Source of the DNA: Cryptomeria japonica
Taxonomy: Eukaryota; Streptophyta; Pinopsida; Cupressales; Cupressaceae
Assembly: GCF_030272615.1 (NCBI RefSeq)
Contig: NC_081414.1
Span: 769,308,153 to 769,372,152 of the forward strand
Direction: 5' to 3'
DNA: 64,000 nt
Shown: piece after piece, positions 1 through 11,509 of the stretch
Position numbering within the stretch: position 1 is the first letter of the stretch
How the letters are laid out: each line of letters starts with the position of its first letter
Notes under the pieces: generated by a model
Told to the model about the DNA's origin: nothing
The model's input: only the letters and a program-made list of their open reading frames with translations
Database searches by the model: none
Translations under genes and position numbers: made by a program

Positions 1-120
1 GCTCACACATGTGTGAGCACACCTTCCCATTTTACCTAGGATAGTTGGACTTCCCAAGGTTTCTCACAAATGTGTGAGCACATCTTCCCCTTTTCCCTAG
101 GAGGTAAAAACACAAAGCTA
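1..120. repeat. LTR-like fragment with an 18-bp palindrome
   Basis: The window opens with the perfect palindrome GCTCACACATGTGTGAGC (1-18). An imperfect copy follows near 61-79 after the phrase GGACTTCCCAAGG. The same phrase and palindrome recur at 42331-42363, and the palindrome alone at 10560-10577. I read this as a piece of the LTR family of element A, cut by the window edge. Confidence 0.5.
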
Positions 121-1660
121 TGTCACACTTTTATAAAAGAAATGATCAATGTTGATTCAACTTTTTAAATTGAATCAATAGAAAGTGAAATATATGTTTT
201 GAATTTTGAAATGATGTAAACTAAGAAAATGTATTTTTTTTTTGTGTATTTTATGTTTGTAATTTAAAAAAAAATTAAAAAATATTTAAATAAACTTTCT
301 TATAAAGTAAACCGTATAATTTAGTTGCTGATAAAATGATGAAATTGAATTTACATGAGGCACCACACTTTATATAGTAAATTTTACCTTTTTTCTTTAA
401 TTTTTTTTGTGTAAATTGATAACTTGAAATTGTAATGCAAAAATATAATTTTAACTATTTTTTATGTATAGATATTTTTCAATAAATTTCAAAAGTTGTG
501 TGTACTGAAATATAACTCTTTCCATTTGGCATCACCTTTTTTCTTAATTATTTATCCAAATTAGAAAATAATTATATCATCTTGACATAGACTCTTTTCT
601 CTAGTGCATTTAGTTTTTTCAAAATTTTTAAATGAATTTAATTATTTTTCCTTTACAAGATAATCAACCTTATATTTTAGTGCTATTGACCTACTTTCAA
701 TAAAAATAAAATATAAAATATAAAAACTAATTAAAATATTAAAATATATATATTTTGGAATGCTCACTTATAGATCTATAAAAGGGTATTTTTACATTTC
801 AAAAAAATAAATTATTTATAAGAGTAAGAGTTGTTGAAACATCAAGTTTTTCAATTTTTTTTTTTTGGTAATTAGACCCAAAGTGGTATAAAATATACAT
901 TTAGTAGAAAATTCCAATTGGAAAAGTTGCGGCCCATATATCAGGGTAAAAGCACAAACCTGTGTCACACTTTTATAAAGGAACCGACCAACACAACTAA
1001 AACCGTTTAACATTGACCACATAAAAGTTACATTTCTAAATTGAATTTTGAAATGATGTAAATTGATGAAATGTAGAAATATTAATGAAATTTATGTCTA
1101 TTATTTTTTTTAAAAAATTGGAAAAAAATTGATATTTTTTTTAATAAATTCAAAGACAGATTTTTCATTGCTGAAAAATGCTACAAATCAGGGTTCTAGT
1201 CGGCATCACCAAAAAAAATGAAAACAAACTTATTTTTTAAATTTTTTTTCCAAATAGAGAACATATATATGCAGTTTAAAAAAAAAATAATAATAATTTT
1301 GATGTATATTTTTCTCGTTATAATATTTTGAAGTCCAACATAGCTAATTTGACAGTTTTCATTTAGTGTCACCTTTTGACTACTAAATTTATCATTAACA
1401 AAAAAAAAACCCTTTTTGATAAGATTCTCTCATCTAGTGAGAAATATTTTTAAATTTTTTTTTAATATCGTTTAATATTTTTTAAAAAATTTCTAATCAG
1501 CCTCTTTTTTAACTTGAAAAAGCTACTCACAATGTTTAATTAATAAAAATATTAAAAATAATCAAAATACTAAAAAAATTATATGCCCAGATTTGATACT
1601 TTGAGCTTTGCAAAAGGGTATTTTTTGATTTTTGTAAAAAAAAGGTCTATTTGATGTAAA
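105..1660. repeat. imperfect ~840-bp direct duplication
   Basis: Two diverged copies lie head to tail, roughly 105-815 and 945-1660. Matching landmarks in the same order are GTCACACTTTTATAAA (near 122 and 964), TTTTGAAATGATGTAAA (near 206 and 1047), a GTGTCACC/GGCATCACC stretch, and AAAAGGGTATTTTT (near 780 and 1613). The intervening sequence is AT-rich with many small indels. I see no coding potential; short frames here are chance. Confidence 0.6.
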
Positions 1661-2617
1661 ATTAGCCAGAAGTTCAAATTTGTCGAAATGCAGAGTTTTG
1701 TGGCATTTTGGTGCCACATCGTGCGACACCTCGGCTAGTCTAGTCAGACTGAGTCTAGTTGAACTCAGTCCAGACAGACTAGGTTAGTTTGGTCGGACTG
1801 AGTTTGGCCGAACTACCTTAGCACCCAGTTGGTCCCCCACCCAGCCAAGGGACAAAATGTGATTTTTTGATGTTTTTTTTGTCTTATTTAGAAAATCAAT
1901 CGACTAGGTTATCAAAGTTAATTTGAAAGCCATTTGGATGTATTTTTGTTGGCAACTTTTCAAAGGTATATTTTATTTTATTTAATATTTTTTGTTAATT
2001 TTAATTTATTAATATAAATAAAATTTTAATATTTATATTACGTGTGTAATTTGATATAACAATTTATTAAATTGGATAAAAGTGATAATATTGAGTTTTT
2101 ACCCATTTTTTCTTTTAAATAATATTAAAAAATTTGTCTACATGTTTGTTTGTTTTTCCTTTCTATTTTAATTAGGCTCACATCTTTATTTCATTTTGGG
2201 GTTAATTAACTTGTTTGAAGTGTCTTGTGCCTTTGGCATGCTTTCTATTTACATAGAGCCCTAAAGATGATAACGAAAGTATCTGAACTCCCCTTGTCCG
2301 CTGGATTGGGCATTGGATGTAAGAGAAATTGTTATCATCTTCTTTTTAGGTAGAAGGGTTTTCCCTCCCAAGAAGCCCATAAGGTCGGGTGAGAGGGGAA
2401 CGACCCAAGCGGTACTTCTTCAACTCTCTATATAAGTTAATACATTAGGCAAAAGCTACGATGACCTGGTGACGTGTATCTACACTAACAATTTTCTCCC
2501 AATATCCAAACTTGTGCGAGATGCATAAAAATCCTCTTGAGGACTGGGAATGGGTTCTTAAATGAGCTAGCACTGCATGGGTAGACACTAGGTACCATTG
2601 AAGTTCCCCCACTAGAC
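1661..2617. other. intergenic; inverted-repeat cluster, no gene
   Basis: No supported gene. At 1735-1815 there is a GC-richer block with overlapping short inverted repeats built from ACTGAGT/ACTCAGT and AGTCTAGT/ACTAGACT-like words. At 2340-2400 the phrase GGTTTTCCCTCCCAAGAAG followed by CCCATAAGG resembles a phrase at 9820-9860, suggesting a shared old repeat on both sides of copia-1. The stretch ends at the copia-1 target site CTAGAC. Confidence 0.4.
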
Positions 2618-3842
2618 TGTTAGACAGTTCAAATAACTGGAAGACAATTGAGAGGGGGGGGGTGAATCAGTTGTCACAAATTAACGAAACCATTAGCAAT
2701 TAAAAATTTAATATCAAAACCCAAAACATTAATACCAGAATAGTAGTTAAACCAATTAAGAATAAACAATAATCACAGAATAAATACCATCTACATGACA
2801 CCAAAATTTATATGTGAAAAACTCGGTAAAGGAAAAAACCACGGTGGGAAGCCTACCCACAATCAGATAATACTTCTGCAGTAAGTATGCGAATTACAAT
2901 TGAGGGTTCTGCACTTGCAGGAAGGCCAACAACCTAGAGCATATTGCTCATCACAAAAGGAGCCTCATTGATTACATAGAAATCCAGACTACAATCTAGA
3001 GAAGTGTTGAACTGTAAAAGATAGAATCTCCTATGTTTGAGCACAGTTCCGATTAAGCTCAATACCGGAGGACTAAATCCTCTTACATAAACCCAATTTG
3101 ATGTCCAATGATCAACCAAATCCTCTGCCTGAATGATATTACATTATTCACATATTACATATCAATTTCCCATTCCTATGATCTCTACCATATATATGAT
3201 CTACAATGAGATCTTACATCTATATATACAAACCCTCGATCATATACAATCAGGTCGGCCACTAGATAATAAACCAATTACATAATTACAAACCATGTCG
3301 GCCTTATACCAAACAAATAATATCCAACACATTAGACATCCCAGAAACACATCGAGAGGTCCAATCCACATATTACGTTAAAGTCGATTCATAACCTAGA
3401 TCAAACGGGACTGAGGATAGGTCCACACGCTTTAGCAATGATCTCCATCTACCAAGTCTCAAACATGATCACCATCAACATCCTGAAACTCCACCAAAAG
3501 TGACACCAACACCACTTATGCAATTCATCAAAGATCTTCATCAAAAGCTCTGCCGGTGAAACCCTTGCCGGAACCAGAAACCAAGCTTCTAAGCAAATAT
3601 GATAGCATCCGATCACTAGACCAAAACCAACTTACTAAATATGAGCATGAGTATCATGATTAAGAAAATTCCATAGCTGAACTATACCTGAGCCTACTAG
3701 ATCATGCCATATCCAAATCAACTAGAAACCACTCAACCTACTAAAACCAGAAGGATGCCGATAAAGAATCCAAATAACTAGTGTTGGCATCAATGAAAAA
3801 ACATCAATGCAACACATAATTAATTCCACCAAATGGCCAACA
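2618..3842 (-). repeat. copia-1 3' LTR
   Basis: About 1,225 bp. It matches 8541-9748 throughout with scattered substitutions and small indels. On the minus strand it starts TGTTGGCC and ends CTAACA. A TATA-like TGTATATATAG (minus) lies near 3219-3230. A run of nine G on the + strand lies near 2655-2663, close to the element's U5 end. Confidence 0.93.
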
Positions 3843-3856
3843 ATCTCCCCCTTTGG
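3843..3856 (-). other. copia-1 polypurine tract
   Basis: Read on the minus strand, AAAGGGGGAGAT lies immediately before the 3' LTR start TGTTGGCC. This is the expected plus-strand priming site of an LTR retrotransposon. Confidence 0.8.
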
Positions 3857-4258
3857 CATTGATGGCAACACTAGATATGAAAAACATTTAAGTAACAAGA
3901 AATGCCAAAGAAGTCTCCCCCAATGGAAGACAACCAACAATCTTCCGGATACAGATGTAGCAATGAAGTTCTAAAACAAAGATCAGAATCCCCCTGGAAT
4001 GATATCTCTGTAAAGATTTGAATATCTCCCTATCAATATATTTCTCCTTTTCTTTTTCTTTTTCACTTCTTTTTTCACATCAATATCACTCCCCCTTTGA
4101 CATCAATGCCAGAAATCTGATAAAAATATCAAAGAAAAAACATAAACCCCTGAATCACAAAGCTGACTCCTCCTCTTGAGTAGTAGCATCCCCACATCAG
4201 TGTCAGAATGAATAGTATCTCTGATAATGCATACTAGACTGATGCCAAACCGCATCAA

Positions 4259-7200
4259 TCAAGTCTCTACCAGAGGGGCAGAAACTCCCAATCTATCTCT
4301 CAAGTACTCAAACGATTCCTTGGGCAAAGGTTTAGTGAAAATATCTACAATCTTCTCTTTAGTGTTCACATAAACTAGTTTAACTTTATTTGCTTCCAAC
4401 TTTTCTTTCAAAAAGTTATACTTGATAGATATGTGCTTTGTCTTAGAATGAAATACTAGATTTTTTGATCTATCAATAGAATCGGAGTTATCATAGTAAA
4501 TAACTACCAGTGCATCACATTCCACCTTTATATCCTTCAACATTTGCTTCATCCATAAAACTTGTGTACAATTAGTAGCATCAACAACATACTCAGCTTA
4601 AGTAGTAGATAAAGAAGTACATGACTGTTTCTTGCTGATCCATGAAACCAACTTCTTTCCAAGAAAGAAAGCTCCATCGGAAGTAGTTTTCCGGTCATCA
4701 ACATCTCTAGCCCAATCAACATCTGAATATGCACATAAAGTAAAGTTATCATTCTTAGGGTACCACAAACCATAATCTTATGTACCTTGCAAGTATCTAA
4801 AAATCCTTTTCATCGCAGTCTCATGATTTTCTCTAGGATCACTCTGAAATCTTGAAACAATACAAACAATATTCATAATGTCAGGCCTAGTCTGAGTCAA
4901 ATAATGCAGACCTCCAATCATAAATTTGTATCTTGTAGGATTTATCTATGCAGAAACATCTTTTCTTGTCAATTTATCACTTGTAACCATAGGAGTACTT
5001 ACCGCTTTAGAATCTACCATACCAAATTTCTTCAACAATTCCTTAGCATACTTAGTTTGACAGATGAAAATACCTTTGTTAGTCTGAGTAATTTGCAAAC
5101 CTAATTAAAATTTCATCTCTCCAATCATAGACATCTCAAATTCTTTCTCCATATTCTTAGAAAATTCTATGCATAACTTATCTTCACTTCCAAAAATAAT
5201 GTTATCAACAAATACTTCAATAATCAGTATATCATCATTAGTGATCTTATAATATAAATTACTATCAGCACTACCCTTTGTAAAACCAAGCTTCAAAAGA
5301 TATTTATCCAACCTTGCATACCAAGCTTTGGGTACTTATTTCAATCCATATAAAGCTTTCCTTAACCTACAAACCATGTTTGTGTCATCTGATAATGAAA
5401 AACCATCAGGTTGCTCAATATAAACTTCTTCATCAAGATCCCCATTAAAAAATGCACATTTAACATCCATATGATAAACCTTGTAGTTTTTATAAGTAAC
5501 ATAGGCAAGAAATAATCTTACATCTTCAATCCTAGCTACAGGTGTGAAAGTCTCTCCATAATCAATTCCTTCCTTCTGAGAATATCCTTTACAAACAAAT
5601 CTAGCCTTATTCCTTATAACTTGACCATCCTCATTTCATTTATTTCTAAAAAACCGTTTAGTTCCAATAACAATCTTATTTTTAGGTCAGGAAACCAAAG
5701 TCCATGTGTTATTTTTCTCAATCTGATCTAATTCATCTTCCATAGCTTTCAACCAATATTCATATTTACATACCTCAATTACTAATACCGGTTCAACTTG
5801 TAAGAATTAAATATACCTCATTAGTTACTAGTTTTCTTATTGTCATCACTCCATTGCTCTTATCCCCAATGATCTGATCTTTTGAATGATTCAATCTCAC
5901 ATACCTGGGAGTCCTTTGACTCTCTGTTCCTCTTCCCTGAGCTTTAGTCACTGTAGAATTTTTTGATACTGCCGGAGTAAATGGTTCAACACTCTATTCT
6001 GGTAAAGGTGCTATTGGTTCAGATAGAATCATTTCCACTATTGGTTCCTTCTCATAAACTCCGATTTGACTTTTGTTCAACTCATCTACTTTGACATTAG
6101 CACTCTCCACAATTCTCTGCAATCTTTTGTTATAACATCTATATGCCTTGCTTTCATTAGAATAACCAAGAAATATGCCTTCATCACATCTAGGATCAAA
6201 TTTGACAATGATATCATCTCTCTTGATATTACATTTACTACAAATTTTTTTGAAATACTTAACTATAGGTGTATTGCCAAACCATAATTCATAAGGTGTC
6301 TTACCAGTTTCTCCTTTGATATGTACTCTGTTGAATGTATAAACCACTGTGCTCACTTCTCTCTAGTAGATATGAGGCAGACTAGCTTCCATCATCATTG
6401 TTCTAGCAACATCCAAGATACTTTTGTTCTTCCTTTCCACAACTCCATTCTGCTAAGGTTCCCGGGGAGCAGAAAATTGTCTTCTTATACCATGCTTCTC
6501 ACAAAAGTTATTAAACTCACCGGATGTGAATTCTCCACCATGATCTGATCTCAAATATTTAATCTTCAATCCTGTCTCAGTTTCTACTTTAGCCTTAAAT
6601 ATTTTAAACTTTTCAAATGCCTCAGATTTTTCCTTTAGAAAAGTAACCCACATCATGCTAGAATAATCATCAATGATTAGTATGAAATATCTATCACCTT
6701 GAAAAGATTTAACTCTAGCAGGGCCATACAAATCAGTGTGAATAAGATCAAGAGCATCATTTGATTTATCTTGTATACTCCTAAAAGAGGTTTTGACCTA
6801 TTTACCCATTTGACATTCTTTACATACCGGATTATAGGGCTTCATAATCTTAGGTATATTCCTAACTGCCTTACTTGAAGTGATCTTTACAATGCAATCA
6901 AAATTCACATTACACAACCTTTTATGCCATAGCTAGCTCTCATCAATTTGTGTAATCAAACATGTCTTCTCACTATAATTCAAATGAAATATATTACCTT
7001 TTGTTTGTGTACCGGTTGCAATATCCACACCAAATCTGTTAATGATTTTGTATTTTTCATCCTTGAACTGTAATTGAAATCCCTTATCCACTAATTGTCC
7101 TACACTCAAAAGATTATGCCTTAAACCTTCAACATAATAAACATTTTTAGTATTGTTCTTACCATCCAATGATATAGTTCCTTTTCCTTTGATCATACAT

Positions 7201-8482
7201 GATTTTTCATCTCCAAATCTAACTAGACCGCCATCAAATTCTTGCAAAGATATAAAATTCTCTTTATCTCTAGTCATATGATGTGAACAACCACTGTCAA
7301 TTACCCATTCATCCTTGTCTTCAATTTTAGCAACAAGTGCCTTCTCTTTAGGTACATTCTCTTCTAGTGCTGGATCATCTTCCTTGATAGCGAAGAACAC
7401 CCATTCCTTTCTATTACCGGAACCACTAGCAAAGTCTTCTACCGGTTCATCATCAGAATCAGTAATACCTTCCCATCCTCTATGTAGCATAATTTATTTC
7501 ATTTTTTACCATACTTATACTTGTTCTGATAACCAAGGTTAGGCTTAAAAGATCTTCTAGCTCTTTCTTCAAATCTTGAATTCCTTTCAGGACATTTAGA
7601 TGCAAAATGACCAATCTTATTACATGCAAAACATTTAAAAGGTGCTTTTCCTTCATACTTACTTCCTACTGGTACTTTAGGTACTCTTCTAGAAAATAGT
7701 GCTTCAAGTTTCTCAAACTCATCATCTTCTCTCTTCATATCTTCCAATTCCTTTTTATATAAAGCTTTCCAATCTTGCTTACCGGTTGTAGATGTAGATG
7801 CATGAAAAGAAGGTTCACTCTTCATAGCTCCAGAAGGTCCAAATTCTTCAAGCTCAAAAACAAATAGTTTCCCAACCAAGGTATCTCTGTTGATAGATGT
7901 ATTAGCCATTGTTCTCAACTCATTAATAGAAGTAGCCTTCATTTTGTAAGCCGATGGTAGGGCTCTCAGAACTTTAGAAACAATTTCATCTTTGCTCAGA
8001 GTTCCACCACAACATTGAATTCCCATAACAATCTCATTTACCCTTTCCATGAATGCAGTAATCCTTTCATCTTCTTCCATCTTCAGGTTTTCATATCTCA
8101 CTCGGTAACCATCAAGTTTAGCAATCTTTACTGTAGTGTCACCTTCATTAAGAGTCTCCAACTTATCCCATATAGCCTGTCCAAATGATTTGTCGGTTAA
8201 TCCTATTATTTGCTAATCAGAAAGTGCACACAAGAGAGATTCTCTTACTCTACAATCATTCTCAAGCTCCTTATCCAGGTTTGTCGGAGGAGGATTACCA
8301 GATCCCGGATTATAAGGTGTGACACCATTCTATGTGATCTCCCAAATCTCCTTGCCAAGACATCTCAGATGAGTCTCCATCCAAATCTTCCATACTACGT
8401 AATTTTTTCCATCAAGCCTCAAAATATCTCTCCAAAAGATAGCTTCAGAAGAACTAGATGAACTTGAACTGTTAGTCGCAAT
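4259..8482 (-). pseudogene. copia-1 gag-pol polyprotein, degenerate
   Basis: Read from the right. Gag begins near 8482, where the expected ATG has become ATT (ATTGCGACTAAC). Gag with a CCHC zinc knuckle (C-x2-C-x4-H-x4-C, near 7590-7635) runs to about 7499. A protease segment with DSGCSHH and the gag-pre-integrase region follow (7490-6933). The integrase core is broken (6731-6453 and 6356-5994). RT pieces include FVDNIIFGS near 5190-5212, where the family has FVDD, so the second catalytic Asp is Asn. The RNase H tail (4552-4259) ends at a natural stop. At least eight interruptions separate these blocks. Where the original codon can be guessed, stops are mostly TAG, TAA or TGA in place of Gln, Arg or Trp codons. 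Many supposed small frames on either strand here are only shadows of this gene. Confidence 0.93.
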
Positions 8483-8526
8483 AGGATCTTCCTCAAGTGG
8501 TTAATCTTTCTATAGAGAGGACCAAA

Positions 8527-8538
8527 GCTCTGATACCA
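8527..8538 (-). other. copia-1 primer-binding site
   Basis: The minus strand reads TGGTATCAGAGC two bases inside the 5' LTR. This is the usual complement of the 3' end of initiator methionine tRNA in plant copia elements. It sets the direction of the element. Confidence 0.9.
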
Positions 8539-8540
8539 AT

Positions 8541-9748
8541 TGTCAGAGAGTTCAAATAAATGGAAGACAACTGAGAGGGGGGGGGGGGTGAATCAGTTGT
8601 CACAGATTACCAGAACCATTAGCAATTAAAAATTTAATACCGAAACCCAAAACATTAATACCGAAGCATAAACAATAATCACAAAATAAATACCATCCAC
8701 ATGACACCAAGATTTATACGTGGAAAACCCGGTAAAGGGAAAAACCACGGTGGGAAGCCTACCCACAGTCAGATAATACTTCTGCAGTAAGTATGTGAAT
8801 TACAATTGAGGGGCTTGCACTTGCAGGAAGACCAACAACCTAGAGCACATTGCTCATCACAAAATGAGCCTCACTGACTACATAGAAATCCAGACTACAA
8901 TCCAGAAAAGTGTTGAACTGTGAAAGATAGAATCTCCTATGCTTGAGTATAGTTCTGGTTAAGCTCAATACTGGAGGACTAAATCCTCTTACATAAACCC
9001 AATTTGATCTCCAGTGATCGACCAAATTCTCTGCCTGAATGATATTATATTATTCGCACATTACATATCCATTTCACATTCCTATGATCTCTACCATATA
9101 TATGATCTACAATGAGATCTTACATCTATATATACAAACCCTCGACCATATACAATCAGGTTAGCCACTAGATAATAAACCAATTACATAATTACAAACC
9201 ATGTTGGCCTTAGACCAAACAAATAATATCTAACACATTAGACATCCCGGAAACACATCGAGAGGTCCAATCCACACATTACATTAAAGTCGCTCCATAA
9301 CCTAGATCAAATGGGACCGAGGATAGGTCCACACACTGTAGCAATGATCTCCATCTGCCAAGTCTCAAACATGACCACCATTAGCATCTTGAAACTCCAC
9401 CAGAAGTGGCACCAACACCACTTATGCAATTCATCAAAGGTCTTCATCAAAATCTCTACCGGTGAAACCCTCTCAGGAACCAAAAACCAAGCTTCTAAGC
9501 AAACAAGATAGCATCTGATCACCAGACCAAAACCAACTTACTGAATATGAGCATGAGTATTATGATTAAGCCAATTCCATAGCCGAACTATATCAAAGCC
9601 TATCGGATCATGCTGGATCCAAATCAACCAGAAACCACTCAACCTACTGGGACCAGAAGGGTGCCAGTAAAGCATCCAAACAACTAGTGTTGACATCAAT
9701 GATAAAACATAAATGCAATACATAATCAATTCCACCAAATGGCCAACA
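8541..9748 (-). repeat. copia-1 5' LTR
   Basis: About 1,208 bp, bounded by TGTCAGAG and GGCCAACA on the + strand and followed by the flank CTAGAC. A TATA-like TGTATATATAG (minus) near 9126-9136 is the likely promoter of the element. A G-run of about 12 lies at 8577-8588 (+ strand). Confidence 0.93.
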
Positions 9749-10254
9749 CTAGACACCTTAGATTAGTGACCCACCCTTATATTTGTTTGAATATCACGAT
9801 AATTTCAATGCAAGGGGATAGATGGTTTTCCCCCCAAGATACACACCATAAGGCTCCCGTGAGAGAAGGCAAAAATCCTTGAATTAGCATAGGCTACTTG
9901 TAGCTTTCTGAGGAGAGGGTGATAGGATCATCCCTCCAGTCTTGGATGCCCCTAGTTGTCCTCTCACGAAAAAGGCAAAATTAGTGAATACACCCCTCAA
10001 GGTATCCTACACTTGAGATGATGGAGATTCAAAGTTGTGGGTTGAAGTTATCACCATGAGAACATTGACCTTATGATAAGAAAGTGTTTGATGTGTTTTC
10101 AATTGTGTTTAAATCTGTGAAAATTAGGCTGATTTTAGCCTATGAACATACACATTGACGTTAATTTTTATACTATCAATAGTTGTAACAACCTTCGTGT
10201 CTTCTTGTTTGTCATGTTTGATATGAATGACTACAAAATTTTTATGTACATGTG
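9749..10254. other. intergenic between copia-1 and the microsatellite
   Basis: No gene seen. The stretch near 9820-9870 resembles 2340-2400 on the other side of copia-1. The rest looks like old repeat sequence. Confidence 0.4.
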
Positions 10255-10424
10255 TTTCTATATGTATATATGTACATACATATGTGTGTGTATGCATGCA
10301 TGTGTGTAGGAGTACATGCGTGTATGCGTATGTGTATATATGTGTATGTGTGTATGTGTATGTGTGTATATGTGTACGTGTGTGTATGTGCATATATATG
10401 TGCATGTATGTGTGTGTATATGTA

Positions 10425-10498
<74 letters not shown>
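10255..10498. repeat. compound microsatellite (TG/TA)n(TG)n(GA)n
   Basis: An impure TGTATATG-type tract runs from about 10255 to 10424, followed by pure TG (10425-10445) and pure GA (about 26 units, 10446-10498). Several long open frames on both strands here are artefacts of the repeat (poly Ser-Leu, His-Thr, Arg-Glu). Confidence 0.95.
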
Positions 10499-10501
<3 letters not shown>

Positions 10502-10534
10502 GTGTGAGTATATATGCAAGTTTATGTGTATTAT

Positions 10535-10890
10535 AGGATATTTGTTCTTCCCAAGATGTGCTCACACATGTGTGAGCACACTTATCCTTTCCCCCCACTT
10601 CTCCTTGTGACACTTGTCACAGGGCTAGAACTTTAGATATGGGACCATATTCCCTTTCAATCCGAGCCCTTCATCCAACTTTTGATCTTAACCATCCATT
10701 TCTAAGCCTCAAACTCTATATATTGAGCCCTTATCTCTTATCAAACCATCCACTTTTCATCACAATCTTATGCTGCCATTTTTGCTACATATCCATAATC
10801 ATTACATCCATTATGTTTCCCTCTTGAGTGCATAATCCATTATCATAGCACCCTCATCACGCCCAAATCATTATCCACACAACATGCCTG
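10535..10890 (+). repeat. left LTR-like fragment of element A
   Basis: This block matches 42330-42575 in the same orientation. Shared phrases, in order, are the 18-bp palindrome, TTTAGATATGGGACCA-like, CCCTTTCAATCCGAGCCC-like, TTGAGCCCTTATCTCTTATC, and CATCCATTATCATAGCACCC-like. Similarity stops near CCACACAA. It is best read as the surviving part of the 5' LTR of the plus-strand element A, whose 3' LTR begins at 41802. Confidence 0.6.
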
Positions 10891-11509
10891 CTAAGGTGGC
10901 AACATGAGTATTGATAGGGGGTGAGTCATAATTAATCATCAGCAGAAATTGATTAAGTTTATCTACTCGATAAAGGTAGTCACCTCTACCATTACCAACT
11001 TCAATCCATCATGCCACCATGTGACACACACTCTCCAAGGACAAATCAGAAGGAGATTCATAAAGTATGATCATTAATGATAGGTTAAGTATTTATGGAC
11101 ACGTAAAGGTAGTAACATGTATTGTAACACTTGATACTATCACCCTTGCAGATAAAATTTAATGCACCACCTTTTGAAACTAGACGAAGAAACGTATGCT
11201 ATCATGAGATTCCTCTACTAGAATGGTTTTACCCCATGATGGTGAGCTACCATTTGAGAATCCAGGCTTAAATTGGCCAGAAAGTGAACAAGGATTTATA
11301 TCATCCAAGAATTATAGTCTTTTGCATGGAAACAATTTGCTGGTTTTGACGAATATAGAAAGATTGTCGCTCTATTAGAGAAAATCACCCGGAGCAAGCT
11401 GAAAATCATGAACGACACCTACAAGAAGAGTCTGCTACAGAAAGGGTTTCTTGATAATTAGTTTTCAAACAACACACATGATGGTACTCAAAGTTAAAGG
11501 CTCTATGAT
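10891..11509 (+). other. element A leader, with coding-like scraps
   Basis: Internal sequence of element A up to the gypsy insertion point. A frame from 11321 to 11461 (+) reads as amphipathic, Lys/Glu-rich protein and ends at TAG. A second frame starts at 11478 and is cut by the gypsy element after 32 bases; it continues beyond it at 19311. Ogre elements carry an extra ORF1 at this place, but I cannot show homology. Confidence 0.35.

Larger units (their letters stand above)
2618..9748 (-). mobile_element. copia-1: full-length, inactive Ty1/copia LTR retrotransposon
   Basis: A 7.1-kb minus-strand element with two LTRs (2618-3842 and 8541-9748). On the minus strand the LTRs start TGTTGGCC and end in ACA. 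A primer-binding site complementary to initiator methionine tRNA (TGGTATCAGAGC) lies just inside the 5' LTR and a polypurine tract just inside the 3' LTR. The word CTAGAC flanks both ends, consistent with a 5-6 bp TSD. Domain order is gag, protease, integrase, RT, RNase H, as in Ty1/copia. The polyprotein is broken by many stops, the gag start codon is lost and a catalytic RT aspartate is changed, so it cannot move by itself. Confidence 0.95.

Noticed and set aside
8577-8588. Poly-G tract as a sequencing artefact
   Set aside because: Length may be inaccurate, but the tract recurs at the same place in five LTRs, so its presence is real.
10124-10613. Long ORFs of Ser-Leu, His-Thr and Arg-Glu repeats on both strands
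   Set aside because: They are direct translations of the TG/GA microsatellite.
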